From Neoarius graeffei (Eukaryota; Chordata; Actinopteri; Siluriformes; Ariidae), in assembly GCF_027579695.1 (NCBI RefSeq), contig NC_083571.1, forward strand, positions 73,542,279-73,606,278: a stretch of DNA of 64,000 nucleotides, written 5' to 3'. Position numbers and translations under genes: made by a program. Positions 11,474 to 23,026 of the stretch are shown here, in pieces (the stretch's first letter is position 1; every line of letters begins with the position of its first letter). Under the pieces are notes generated by a model. It made no database searches and had not been told where the DNA came from. It saw only the letters and a list, made by a program, of their open reading frames with translations.

Positions 11474-12249
11474 TTTAGTTTAGTTTAGTTTAGTTTAGTT
11501 TAGTTTAGTTTAGTTTAGTTTAGTTTAGTTTAGTTTAGTTAGCTCGTCATAAATCCATACAGAACTGATTGACAGGCGAAAATTACAGGACGGATAGAAC
11601 CAATTACACAAATACAAAACATAAAAATATAGATTGTTAACAAACTATAAAAATATATAAACAAATTATGTATAAAAAAGAAAAAAGTTTCTAATGTCCT
11701 ATTATTAATAAAATAGATAACTGACTATGGTGGCCGGTACGTAGGTAACTTTTCAAAATATAAAATATGAAGTCGACTCTTAAATACAGTTAGACTGATT
11801 GTGTTCTTAATATTTGAAGAAAGGCTGTTCTAGAGTTTACCAGTTCTTGGGAAATAGGATTCCCGAAAATAGTTCTGTTCATGACTGGAAAGGACGGTAG
11901 TTAGCAACATCAAAGTTCCGGGTGGAATAGCAAGATGTAGCAGAAATTAGGAAGCTGGAAATTAGCAGTAGTAATGCCAGACCGAATCTTATAAAACAGT
12001 ATCAAGTCACTAATCTCACGCCTATGTTCCAACGGTAAATGTTTCAGAGGTTTAAGTCTTTCTGTGTAGCAGACAGCAGAAGGAGGTTAATTTAGAATAA
12101 ACTTAGTTGCATGTCTCTGAATGCTCTGTTCGAGCTTTGTGCTTTACTGTGACCATAAATTACATGCATATTCAAGGCAGGGCCTCACTAAAGTACAGTA
12201 GAGGAGCTGCCTTGTCGCAGTATCACGTACTGTCTGTCCCAGCAGAGCC
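11474..12249 (-). pseudogene. 5'-truncated LINE, 3' portion, reverse (unit A)
   Basis: The minus strand carries the end of a non-LTR reverse transcriptase ORF, from LLGQTVRDTATRQ through CTLVRPCLEYACNLW and RLKPLKHLPLEHRR. It is interrupted by stops and ends at a (TTTAG)n array (11474-11539) that is the 3' microsatellite tail of the element. It would belong to the CR1/L2/Rex1-like clades. The unit B copy is at 48719-49480 with a shorter tail. It abuts the hAT terminus at 12250. Confidence 0.82.
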
Positions 12250-12715
12250 CAGGGCTTTACATTAGCACCCGCCCACCCGCCAAATGCGGGTAAAATTCGG
12301 CTTTGGCGGGTAATGACTTTAGTCCCACTAGCCACTTTGGCGGGTGGTTTATTCTGTGGTATACAATATTTGTAGTTTTCTCTGAAGGCATCTGATCTAA
12401 TAAACGCATTGCAATGTGATATTACGCAACTCCCATGAGCACCTGCATAAACATTTTGACAACATGTTGGAATTGTTTGGAACGTTCATTAACGTCAGAT
12501 AAAATCAGTGATGCGGTAACCTGCGGTTAATGAACGAAGCAACAAAGTTGCTGACGACTGGCAAGCGCACTATTTGGCGGCATATAGCTGGAGTTTCAAA
12601 CCCTGCTGCTCAGGGAAAAGGGGCAGAGATGCGCAGCGCCGGAGCAGCATTGTAAAATCCCCGAGGTCCGTGATGCGCAAAGCGCGCACAAACACAGCGG
12701 CGCGGGAAGACATCT

Positions 12716-13635
12716 TCGGCAGGGGTGCTGTGACGTGACCTGGGACATTTTTTTGAAGGGGGGTCTGGGGGTCCTCCCCCAGAAAATTTTGTATTTCTTA
12801 GATGCAATTTCCTGCATTTTAACCAATCAGGCGTCCGAAATCCTTTTAAGCTTGCAATTGCAATATTTCGTTAAACTGCCCACTACTTATAGGCCTAATC
12901 CGTAAAAACGACTTTTTTTTTTTTTTGAGTGATGACGGAAGAATCTGAAGCCTGTCTGTCAATGACAATTCTCAGTTAACACGATTACGAAGGACAGGTT
13001 ATTTTAGAAGCAGAAGCGCACAGCTGTGGTTTAACAGTCGCAGGTTTTACATCTGCTCTAGATAAACTGAAGGAGACGCGGATTCCACCCGATTACAGCC
13101 TTACATACCCAGATCCAGTCAAGCGAGTGTGCATTTCAAATACAGTAGTTAGTCGCACGCACGCACACACACACACACACACATGAACAGAACAACACTC
13201 TCGCTGGAACAACACAAACACCATGGTTCTCTCAATCAACAGACCGAAATCCATGAACCCATTCATCCTACTACTATGGGTTAGTGACTAACTTAGTGTT
13301 CTATTGAAAAAATCACTCATAAAAGTGATGCAGCGGTATTTCACACTCTCCATTAAGAAAAGTAAAAGTAAAACATGATGAGCATGGACACACCGTTTTA
13401 AACGAACATTTTTTAAGACTGTAGTTACATCTGAGTCAACTTCAAAGCACGATGCTAGCAACACCTGCACTTGTTCAAGGCATACCAAATAGGCTCAAGT
13501 GAACACGACACAGCGGGCAAAATTAATAACCAAATGGCCTTACCTTAAAACGCTGTCTTGATCATATGACTTCTCGCAATTATTCCACTTAAATCCACAC
13601 GGTTCTCTTCTGAGACATAGTAACTATTAAGTATC

Positions 13636-13675
<40 letters not shown>

Positions 13676-13934
13676 CTTACTCTTCTCTACAGACGGTCGA
13701 CTCGTACTCGCTTCCTGTTGTAATTTCGCGCGCTGAAAAGCTGAACGTCAACGTCACGACAAAAAAAAAATTCTGATGGTCCACTAGGCTACATATTAAG
13801 TTATAAGTTTTAATTAAATCCTTTTTTAAATAACTAAAATGTAGCCCTCATCATCCTACATCTAAAACATGACATATAAAATCAGCAGAGCCAGATGAAA
13901 ACAAATAAATAAACAAATATATTTTCACGTATAG
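12716..13934. other. Unit-A-specific stretch with (AC)n and (CTAA)n repeats
   Basis: No supported gene is seen. It holds an AC run (about 13158-13182) and a CTAA tandem array (about 13636-13674). In unit B the flanks are joined directly at about 49926, so this is either an insertion in A or a deletion in B. Confidence 0.55.
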
Positions 13935-14306
13935 GGGCGGCACGGTGGTGTAGTGATTAGCGCTGTCGCCTCACAGCAAGAAAGTCCTGGGTTCGAGCCC
14001 CGGGGCCGGCGAGGGCCTTTCTGTGTGGAGTTTGCATGTTCTCCCCGTGTCCGCGTGGGTTTCCTCCGGGTGCTCCGGTTTCCCCCACAGTCCAAAGACA
14101 TGCAGGTTAGGTTAACTGGTGACTCTAAATTGACCATAGGTGTGAATGTGAGTGTGAATGGTTGTCTATGTGTCAGCCCTGTGATGACCTGGCGACTTGT
14201 CCAGGGTGTACCCCGCCTTTCGCCCGTAGTCAGCTGGGATAGGCTCCAGCTTGCCTGCGAGCCTGTAGAAGGATAAAGCGGCTAGAGATAATGAGATGAG
14301 ATGAGA
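13935..14306 (+). mobile_element. tRNA-derived SINE, full length
   Basis: The GGCGGCACGG head, GGTTCGAGCCCC B box and GAGAT tail are all present. It is flanked by a 10 bp target duplication, TTTTCACGTA, on both sides. The intact duplication and low divergence indicate a recent insertion. Confidence 0.94.
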
Positions 14307-14399
14307 TTTTCACGTAAGTTTTGTTTTATGTTCATGTCAGTTTTGAGGGTCCACCACCAGGGGGTGCTGCCGCACCCCCCGCACCCCCGGTTCCCGCGC

Positions 14400-15164
14400 C
14401 GGTGCCCAAACATGTTCGCCATATTGAAATGAGAGGGTGAATTACACATCACACAAGAGATCTGTTCCTGAAATTACTTTTAATGGTGTTTGAACTGAAT
14501 ATCGTAAGTTTTGAAAAAAAAAATCATGTATGTGGCAAGAGTAAGAATAATTTAAGCTTGTTTAATGGTTTGATCTGCCCCAAGCAATGAGGACAAAAGT
14601 TACCCAAACCATGCAGCCTATGGAACTGAGATACATTAACAATCTGGCATCCGTTACACCTGCACACACACACAAAATAATATTTCTGGGGGGAAAAAAT
14701 CAGCATACACCACCATGTTTTAGGCAAAGTTATCCAAGGCAAACATAAGTTGAAACTTTCCACTCTATTGCTTTGGCTTTTCGAATGATTTATTTTTAAA
14801 ATCACAAACAAGGCAGGTTACAACTGCGCTGCTGCACATGTAGTACGGAGTAAACCTGAAAAGTAAACCCGATCTGCTCAGAGAGTCATATGAGCTCCTC
14901 TTGACCTCCTCTTTAGCCTCTTTCAAGATATTGAATATAGGGTTTTGATGGCGCATCCTATATGGATAGCCACGAGAGGCAAAACATGGCCACGTTCACA
15001 TTACACCACAGGTTCCTGAATGTGGTCCTGGAATGCACCATTTCCCCCTGGTTCAGCTATAATCAGCGAATTAACTAATTATACAAAAGTTCAGTAATAT
15101 ACAGACTCACTAATTTGATTGGCTGAGCAGCGTTCCATTAGTGCCTATGTTTAGTATAGACCCA
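14400..15164. other. hAT internal sequence shared with unit B, no gene
   Basis: It matches unit B at about 49930-50674 at high identity. No frame on either strand encodes a recognisable domain. It is probably degenerate transposon body. Confidence 0.5.
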
Positions 15165-15313
15165 TCCCACGTGACATCACGACAAATGCGGCTGACATTT
15201 TGGACATGAACTACCAGTAGTCTACCACAGCCAACAACGAGGAACGACGGCGAAGCATCAAAAGGAATATAGCCATCAAAGAAAGTTTTTACTTTCAGCA
15301 AGACTTCCATCAT

Positions 15314-15448
15314 GCCATTATATTGTTGTGCACATGGTTGTAGTAACCATCAACACACAAGGCAAGATTTATCATTTTATCGGATCCTGACAGATGCTGA
15401 CCAACGGAGAAGATGGATGGTCTCTAAAATATTGGCAAAATGATGTTT
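15314..15448 (+). pseudogene. THAP-type zinc finger fragment
   Basis: A short plus-strand frame reads MPLYCCAHGCSN and later SFYRI and RRRWM, then stops at about 15446. This is the first half of a THAP (C2CH) DNA-binding domain, with the first two cysteines and the conserved aromatic and Arg/Trp positions. THAP domains occur in host THAP proteins and in P-element-like or Kolobok transposases. The rest is missing or frameshifted. The block (about 15165-16172) is absent from unit B. Confidence 0.6.
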
Positions 15449-16390
15449 ATTGACATAGCAATCGTGTGCAACGGGAAGCATTTGCATATCCGAAGTGTTG
15501 TGTTTACATCAAAGATAAAATAAACCGATATGACAACGACTGCTGCTGCCAGGTTGGGGACACAAACTAGTAGAAAGGAAGTGTGCCAACAGTGTCAACA
15601 CACTTCCTTTGTGGTCGATTCTGCTTTAAAGTAAGATGCATTTAATTATTCATCTGCTGTGGGTTTGGAATCGGTAGCCTGACCAATTCATTCATGTTTG
15701 TGGTGCCATTTGTTTGTTGACACGTGTTGAAATGGAAGATTGGTTGTTGACATGATTTCCAGTGATGCTTTGGTGCTGCTGTGGATCAGATGTGTTGAGT
15801 AGCCTGACTGTTTTTTTTTTCTTGCGTGTGGTATCATTGTTGATGCGAGGTTGTTTTTTGAACATGCCAATGTGGACACGATTTCCCCTGATGAGTTATG
15901 ACTTCAGACGAGATGCGTGTGTGGAGGTGTGGAGTCCGCGTGATATGTGCGTAAGATAGGCTTCTCATGTCTTTGGAGATCCGCGCTCTGAAACAAGCGC
16001 AAGCACAAGCACCCCCCCCCAAGGGAAAAAAAGTGACCCCCCCCCCCGAAAATATCGGCATAGTTCGAACACTGCGTTGGAGAAAGTAATGGCAAATAGT
16101 GAGTGCACAAACCATAGAAGGTAAACTGTACACAGCGCATTTACGAAGGTCACGTGAGTGGGAAGTGTCAATAACCGAACTGGGACGTTACCACTTTTTG
16201 ACCCACAAAGAATGGATTCTGTTCTTGTTCAAAGAATCCTGAATGGAATTGGTTCAAGACCCTGTTCCCTGTTGGTCGAAAAGGTGTACCTACTCATAAG
16301 GTTTTTTTTTTTTGTAGGCTGTAGCCACGATGTCATCATGTTGTCAGAATCAGTGTAACGCATCTCTCATAACCCGGGACAGGACAGTAC

Positions 16391-16395
<5 letters not shown>

Positions 16396-16444
<49 letters not shown>
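16396..16444. repeat. (GT)n microsatellite
   Basis: About 24 GT units in unit A, but only about 8 in unit B (about 50899-50915). Confidence 0.95.
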
Positions 16445-16446
<2 letters not shown>

Positions 16447-16575
16447 TATTTACCAGCTGGGGGGGGGTCCGTATCGTGAAATATCGTGACCGAGGTCTTG
16501 AAAATACTGACCAAGGCCTCAGGGCCGAGGTCACGGTATTTCACGATATGGACCGACCTTAAGCTGGGAAATAAT
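16445..16575. repeat. Imperfect foldback (hairpin) in the hAT
   Basis: The segment around GTCCGTATCGTGAAATATCG (16469-16488) is answered by an inverted partner ending GGACCGACC (about 16550-16558), and the outer parts (TATTATTTACCAGCT and AGCTGGGAAATAATA) also pair. The same foldback is in unit B (about 50916-51052). Confidence 0.75.
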
Positions 16576-16588
16576 ATATTTATTTTTT

Positions 16589-16672
16589 CATCTCATCTCA
16601 TCTCATTATCTCGAGCCACTTTATCCTGTTCTACAGGGTCGCAGGCAAGCTGGAGCCTATCCCAGCTGACTA
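16589..16672 (-). mobile_element. 3' fragment of the tRNA-derived SINE, reverse
   Basis: Only the tail and 3' body are present (CATCTCATCTC through CCTATCCCAGCTGACTA), and the tRNA head is missing. The unit B copy (51058-51182) has an expanded (CTCAT)n tail, so it predates the duplication. Confidence 0.85.
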
Positions 16673-16922
16673 TGAAGTTTGAAAATGTAAATTTAACAGC
16701 TTCATGAAAGTGCGCTGATGGTTACCATGGAAACCCCGTGTCTCCTGCACTGCGTTCCTCCCCCGAGTCATGCGTGCGCTCATTCGCTTTTGTGTTCTTG
16801 GTCTCAGAGCCGCGTGCACCAAAGAGAGACAGAATCAATGTTTAACATCATTAACAATCCACTTTTTATGGAGACATTTTAATGTTATTCTTTATTTTTT
16901 TTATCCAGTTGAATATTTAGCG

Positions 16923-17302
16923 GGCGGCACGGTGGTGTAGTGGTTAGCGCTGTCGCCTCACAGCAAGAAGGTCCTGGGTTCGAGCCCCGGGGCCGGCGAG
17001 GGCCTTTCTGTGTGGAGTTTGCATGTTCTCCCCGTGTCTGCGTGGGTTTCCTCCGGGTGCTCCGGTTTCCCCCACAGTCCAAAGACATGCAGGTTAGGTT
17101 AACTGGTGACTCTAAATTGACCATAGGTGTGAATGTGAGTGTGAATGTTTGTCTGTGTCTATGTGTTAGCCCTGTGATGACCTGGCGACTTGTCCAGGGT
17201 GTACCCCGCCTTTCGCCCGTAGTCAGCTGGGATAGGCTCCAGCTTGCCTGCGACCCTGTAGAAGGATAAAGCGGCTAGAGATAATGAGATGAGATGAGAT
17301 GA
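16923..17302 (+). mobile_element. tRNA-derived SINE, full length
   Basis: The head, B box and GAGAT tail are intact. It is flanked by the target duplication GAATATTTAGCG on both sides. The unit B site (about 51419) is empty, which proves insertion after duplication. Confidence 0.95.
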
Positions 17303-17404
17303 ATATTTAGCGTACAAATGTATTTTCAGCTCTTCAAAATGACCGAGGTCTGGACCGCGGGGGCCTCAGAGCTGGCTGCGGCCATGGAGATGAACAAGAC
17401 GCTA

Positions 17405-17660
17405 AAAGGAAGATAAGACAGTTCAATGACAAATGGAAGTTCGGGTGAGATTGGCTAGTTCATAGCAAAACTGAAAATACAATGTACTGCAAAGACTGGA
17501 GAAAGTCTGGCAAAGACAGGCACCAGTAATTTTAAACTCGAAACTATAAAGAAGCACGAAAAGTCAAATGCACACATCGGTACTATAACATCAAAACAGG
17601 CGAAGACGGCTGGTCACTACAGGACAGCATTGCTTTCAGTCCCTGGCTGTCATGAAGTCG
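17405..17660 (+). pseudogene. hAT transposase TTF-type zinc finger remnant (unit A)
   Basis: Plus-strand frames contain QFNDKWKFG, DWLVHSKTENTMYCKD and, after a frame change, SNFKLETIKKHEKSNAH. This is the pattern of a TTF/BED-like zinc finger (Cys pair then His pair) found at the N-terminus of fish hAT transposases and of the related KIAA1586-like proteins. A Cys of the finger appears replaced by Trp, and stops break the frame. The same remnant is in unit B (about 51520-51775). Confidence 0.6.
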
Positions 17661-17850
17661 GCTGAGCTGGAGAGGATGGAGCTGCTGTTTAGAAACCTTC
17701 ACGCGATTGGAAAGAAGTTGATCCCGCCCCAGCTATCAACTAATGGCCTGCTGGAAGCCTCAGGTCACGAAGACCATTTTTCATGGACCATTCAGACTCA
17801 TCTGATGATGAATGTAATGAGGACATTTAATGTCTCTCTCTACACATGTT

Positions 17851-17851
<1 letters not shown>

Positions 17852-17900
<49 letters not shown>
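17852..17900. repeat. (CA)n microsatellite
   Basis: Uninterrupted CA repeat, shorter in unit B (about 51971-52000). Confidence 0.95.
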
Positions 17901-17903
<3 letters not shown>

Positions 17904-18375
17904 ACTATTATTAGATAATACATAATAATACTTTATAATACACATAATACTTGCATATCAAAACATCAAATGTTTTTCAATGATAAATGTTTTGAATTGG
18001 ACTTTTAATATTAGAATCAGTTCAGTTGTACTGAATGTTATTTTTCATATATGATATTTCATATTGTCAGGGGCTTGAATTTGAGTTCAATAAACAGAAT
18101 ACTCTGTTTATATTTTTGTCTGAATTAGTTGCATGTTTTCATATAGGGAGCTACCTTAACAGCACTGAATACTTGAGTGCTACTGTAGAGATACATTATA
18201 CACTGCCATTCATAATTAAATCTCGATCTTCCGAACTTTAACGTATCATGGTGAAGAAAAAACTGCGATTTCCCGGCAACAAAATTGTGGCTAGTGTAAA
18301 GGCTGAATGGCTAGTGACTCGGGAAAACCACTAGCCACAGTGACCGGTGAGCAAAAAAGTTAATGTAAAGCCCTG

Positions 18376-19202
18376 CTGGAGACCCCTGTTTTTGTCAAAT
18401 TACCAGCCAATCTCTATTTTGCCAGTCTTTTCAAAGGTTCTTGATAAATTAGTAGAATTTTGCAGCACCTGGAAGAGAATAGCATACTTCACAAATAGCA
18501 ATATGGATTCCGAAAGCATCACTCAACGTGCATGACCCTCTTGAATTTATTAGATAAAATCACCTCGGCTATAGAAAAGAATGAATTCACCATTGGAGTT
18601 TTTTTGGATCTATTGAAGGCCTTCGTTATGGTGGACCACGAAATATTAATGGAGAAACTTAACTGTTATGGTTTTCATGGCTATGTTTTCACCTGGTTAA
18701 AAGATTACTTATCAAATAGAAAACAGTATGTTTCCAATAATATCTATTCTTCAAATACAAAACCAATCTCCTGTGGCGTTCCGCAAGGTTCTATTCTGGG
18801 TCCCCTGTTATTCCTCATCTATATCAACGATTTAGCTTATGTATCTGATAAAATATATGCACTATTATTTACATCACACTCAAATCTTGATATATTTGTA
18901 AGTAGAATGAATTGTGAATTAGATAAAATAAACAAATGGTTCCAAGCAAATAAATTGTCCTTAAATGTTAAGAAAACACATTTTATTATTTTTACGGGGA
19001 AGAATAAAAAATACAATAAAGAAAATGTAAAAATAGCTATTAAAAACATACCCATTGATCAAGTAACGCACACACGTTTTTAAGGTGTCACCATCGATGA
19101 AAAACTTACTTGGAAAAAACATATCGACCTTATTTGCCAAAACATTTATAAAAACATAGGTATCATCAGAAAAATTGCAAATATACTATCTTCAAAAACA
19201 TT
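18376..19202 (+). pseudogene. LINE reverse transcriptase fragment (unit A)
   Basis: The plus strand encodes the palm of a non-LTR reverse transcriptase in broken frames. An N-terminal piece has PISILPVFSKVLDKL, then FTIGVFLDLLKAF and the conserved CGVPQGSILGPLLFLIYIND. The catalytic F-A-D-D box is degenerate: the position reads ALLFTSHSN, so it is inactive. The stop after HTRF is followed by further similarity. The LINE is then split by a solo LTR at 19203, with its C-terminal part resuming at 23252. Unit B carries the continuous copy (52478-54225). Confidence 0.85.
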
Positions 19203-20455
19203 TGTAACACACCTGAAAATTAGGTTAAGCCTAATTTATGTTAATGTATTGTATACTGTGTACTTGTATGTGTTATTAACAGGAGAGTTCAATATGTAAT
19301 GTAATTTTTCAATGTACTGTATATTGGGGTGTAAAAAATATGCATTCCTAATAAGAGATTTTAATATCTAATATAATTGTTTAAATATATATTGTTTACA
19401 ATGGTTGTTCAGGTCCAATAGGCCTACTGTAGTATGTGCTTTGTATTTTGTTTGTCGGACTGTAGGCCGACAAACTACACGAGTGTAACACATGTTTCTT
19501 CCTATGCAGCCTGTGTTCCAGAGGGTGTGTGGGTTGCTAGGGTAACGGGGGAGGGGAGTGCAAGAACAAGTTATGTGAATATCCTCTCGTCCGCGGTCTC
19601 ACGGACATTAGTGATTTTGATTAATAGTAACACTACGTGAAAGTTACGGACTTTGAGAACAGTTGATCCACGGTTGTATTTTTTGTTTTCACTTGAGTCG
19701 GTTCAGCGGGACAGGGTGGAGTCACAGCTGTTTCCAATTACCGCTGTTGCTACGAGCTGTTGAGTCTCGGCTAGCAATGTTTACTCGGGATTGAACACGT
19801 AAAAGAGGACTACTTCGAGGTGCCCGAGGAATGGTCGTGGGACAGAGTCTTCTCAGCTGCTGCGGATGGTAGTGGGGTCGTATGGACGACGGTCAATGTT
19901 GGTATTTGGGGTCAACGTCCTAGAGTGACTACAGTTAGCTTGGTGAAGCTAACTCACAGCGGTTCGTGAGTAAACAGTGATTCCTTTCCCTCGGATGTTT
20001 AGAGCTCCAACGCGCGCCAACCTGGGTACTCATACCTTACTGTTTTAATTCCGGACGGGTATTTTCTTTCTTTTCCCCTTTCTATCTTGATGTGTGGTTT
20101 GTTCAGTGCTGTTGTCATTTAATATTATTAACGACTTTTGAAGAAGGTTAAGCACAGTAATGGGTTCATAATAAATGTTTATTACTTATCTTCTGATATA
20201 ATCTACTGTATGCCTGATCTTACTTTCCTATGTCGTGGTAATTAATGGTCTCCAATATGTATAGTGTAAATATGTTAAATTGTCATTCTCTGAGGTTAAT
20301 CAGAGTGGGGGCTCAGAGCACAACTGTATAGAAGCACAGCAGTCAACTGTAAACATTTCCATAGTTTACCCCAGGCCTCTGTATGAGTGAGTATCATCTC
20401 TAGAGTGTAAAGAACTTGTAGTGTAATCTATTGCTGATGAGCAGGGTGTGTTACA
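19203..20455 (+). mobile_element. Probable solo LTR
   Basis: The 1253 bp insertion is bounded by TGTAACACACC and GGTGTGTTACA, a TG...CA inverted end, with a CATT target duplication on both sides. The uninterrupted site is present in unit B (about 53306-53315). No coding sequence is found. An AATAAA-type signal lies near 20170. The orientation is not proven. Confidence 0.72.
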
Positions 20456-20617
20456 CATTCATTATACTATACCAGGGGTTCTCAACCTTTTGCAACCTGG
20501 GCCCCACCAAAGCTGGTTCATTGCAGTTGGGGGCCCCTCTTCTCGCCCCGCCCCCATCCCCCCCCCCAAACACACTCACCCGCAGTGACGCCACCCGACC
20601 TACAGCACCTTATATCG

Positions 20618-20620
20618 ACC

Positions 20621-20693
<73 letters not shown>

Positions 20694-20997
20694 CCCTGGG
20701 CTAGATTATTATTATTATCATTATTATTATTATTATTATTAGTAGTAGTAGTAGTAGTAGTAGCAGTAGCAGCAGTAGTAGCATTATCCATTCCATAGAA
20801 ATGCATAGGCCTATTATCATTATTAGGCTATTGTTATAATTGGCAGTAGCACCACATTTCTAATCTGCTTTCGGGCATTATTATAATTATAATTATTATT
20901 ATTATGGCCTATTATCATTACTAAGCTGTTGGCAGTAGTACAAGACTTATGTTCTTTCAGGCATTATTATTATTATTAGGCCTATTATTATTATTAT

Positions 20998-21051
<54 letters not shown>

Positions 21052-21313
21052 CAGTAGCAGCAGTAGTAGCATTATCCATTCCATAGAAATGCATAGGCCT
21101 ATTATCATTATTAGGCTATTGTTATAATTGGCAGTAGCACCACATTTCTAATCTGCTTTCGGGCATTATTATAATTATAATTATTATTATTATGGCCTAT
21201 TATCATTACTAAGCTGTTGGCAGTAGTACAAGACTTATGTTCTTTCAGGCATTATTATTATTATTAGGCCTATTATTATTATTATTATTATTATTGCTGT
21301 TGTTGGTTGTTGA

Positions 21314-21370
<57 letters not shown>

Positions 21371-21390
21371 GCTATTATTATTAATAGGCA

Positions 21391-21441
<51 letters not shown>

Positions 21442-21450
21442 GTGTTTTTA
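20618..21450. repeat. (GATA)n and (ATT/AGT)n arrays with a 288 bp internal duplication
   Basis: GATA repeats run to about 20692, followed by ATT and AGT repeats. A block from about 20763 to 21000 recurs at about 21051-21290 with period 288 (GCATTATCC at 20781 and 21069). Confidence 0.92.
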
Positions 21451-21562
21451 TTAGGTATTTTATTAGGCTTATCATTAGCTGGCTATTGATATCATTGGGA
21501 ATTGGGACCAGGCGTGAATTTAGGTTTTACTTTTTACTGTGCCTTTGTGATCTGCATTTGCG

Positions 21563-23026
21563 TTAATGCGAGACCTGAGCCTGCTTTGCCTTACAAAGAT
21601 CCTCGATTCTTGGCGAAATGTTTGACAAGCACAGTCTCAAGTCATCCTCAATTTGCGCACGATTGCGATATTTCGTTTTGAGCGCAGTCATTTTTGAAAA
21701 TCCTGCCTCATACAAGTAGGTCGATGCGAATGGGATGAGCAGTTTCAAGGCTACGTCACACAGTTGCGGGTACTCCTGCATCAATGCTGCCCAGAATGTC
21801 GAAAGAGGGCATGAGGTGAAGACTGCCTTAAGTCTACTGTCACTCTTCAGCTCAATAAGCTGTTCCTGCATGTCAGCTGGAAGTTCGTCAGTACACACAA
21901 ATGGATCTCGAAGCCACGCAAAAGAGCGATAATCCTCTGTGAAGTATGCCGCAAACTGTTTTCTCATTACCGACAGGTGCTCTGACGCTGCTTGAAAGAC
22001 AGATGAGAAATCGTGGGAAGTGCCTGCATTACTGATAAAGTCTGCAAGGCTTGGGAACATATCACAGTTCCCCCGACTGATGCGGCCACACCAGAGGTCA
22101 AGTTTTTGCTTGAAGGCATCCACTTTCTCTGCGAGAAGCAAAATGTGAGTTTCTCGGCCTTGCAAAGACAGGTTCAAGCCATTCAAGCAGTCAAATATAT
22201 CGACCAAATAGGAGAGACACGCCAGCCACAAAGGGTCATCCAGATTTTTCGCCAGGTCTGAATTGATTTGTGTCAAAAACCGCTTCACCTCATCTCGCAG
22301 CTCATACAAACGTTGTAACACCCGCCCCCTGGACAGCCAGCGAACCTCAGTGTGCAGAAGCAGCTGTTCGTGCTCTGACCCCATCTCCTGACAGAGGACC
22401 TCAAACAAGCGAGAGTTTAGCGGCCGTGACTTGATGAGGTTGATCATTTTTACTGATTGGTTCAGCACGGATTCCAACAGAGACGGCATTTTTTTTGCAG
22501 CGAGTGCTTCGCGATGAACCATGCAATGGGTCCATTTTACAAGTGGAGCTACCTGCTTAACGCGAGCAGCTAGACCTTGCTCACGGCCCGTCATTGCTCG
22601 TGCGCCATCCGTGCACAAGCCAACGCATCGGTCCCACGCCAACCCATTCTCGCGAATAAATGAATCAAGGACATTGAAGATGGCCTCTCCAGTTGTGTGT
22701 GACTGAAGAGGGCGGCAAAAAAGGACATCCTCCTCAATTAATTTATCCCTGACATACCTGACATATGTAAGAAGCTGTGCCTGCCCAGCAATATCAGTAG
22801 ACTCATCCAACTGCAAGGCATAGTATGGACTATTTTTAATAAACTGTATTAATTGCTCTCTGATATCATTGGACATATCAGCAATTCTCCGAGCAACTGT
22901 GTCATTTGAAAGTGGCACGGTGCCTAATTTGGCTGCTGCACTATCCCCGAAGAATATTCTGCACATGTCCTGCGCAGCTGGCAAAACGAATTTCTCGGCA
23001 TCAGTGTGTGGTTTGCCTACACACAA
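21563..23026 (-). CDS. hAT transposase (ZBED5-like), 487 residues
   Basis: An uninterrupted frame covers the catalytic domain of a hAT transposase of the type domesticated as ZBED5/ZBED8-like proteins. LDESTD (near residue 74) and CTDGARAM (near 139) carry the first two acidic residues. A helical insertion domain follows, and the C-terminus has the hAT dimerisation region (FSKMTALKTKYRNRAQIEDDLRL). The N-terminal BED zinc finger is missing: the frame starts in a KPHTDAEKFVLPA segment that normally follows it, and stops lie upstream. A lost 5' exon or a 5' deletion is likely. Its lack of stops suggests a recent insertion, but mobilisation would need the missing finger. Confidence 0.85.
   Translation of the reverse strand: MCVGKPHTDAEKFVLPAAQDMCRIFFGDSAAAKLGTVPLSNDTVARRIADMSNDIREQLIQFIKNSPYYALQLDESTDIAGQAQLLTYVRYVRDKLIEEDVLFCRPLQSHTTGEAIFNVLDSFIRENGLAWDRCVGLCTDGARAMTGREQGLAARVKQVAPLVKWTHCMVHREALAAKKMPSLLESVLNQSVKMINLIKSRPLNSRLFEVLCQEMGSEHEQLLLHTEVRWLSRGRVLQRLYELRDEVKRFLTQINSDLAKNLDDPLWLACLSYLVDIFDCLNGLNLSLQGRETHILLLAEKVDAFKQKLDLWCGRISRGNCDMFPSLADFISNAGTSHDFSSVFQAASEHLSVMRKQFAAYFTEDYRSFAWLRDPFVCTDELPADMQEQLIELKSDSRLKAVFTSCPLSTFWAALMQEYPQLCDVALKLLIPFASTYLYEAGFSKMTALKTKYRNRAQIEDDLRLCLSNISPRIEDLCKAKQAQVSH

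Larger units (their letters stand above)
12250..18375 (+). mobile_element. hAT DNA transposon (degenerate), unit A
   Basis: The left end CAGGGCTTTACATTA (12250) and right end, whose reverse complement is the same 15 bases (18361-18375), form the terminal inverted repeats. Inside are a degenerate TTF-type zinc-finger transposase N-terminus (about 17405-17660), a foldback region, a THAP fragment, SINEs and microsatellites. The unit B version is 49481-52477. No clean 8 bp target duplication is visible, because the element sits between LINE fragments in opposite orientation. Confidence 0.72.

Noticed and set aside
21237-21566. Ile/Leu-rich 109-residue frame
   Set aside because: It is a translation of an (ATT)n microsatellite.
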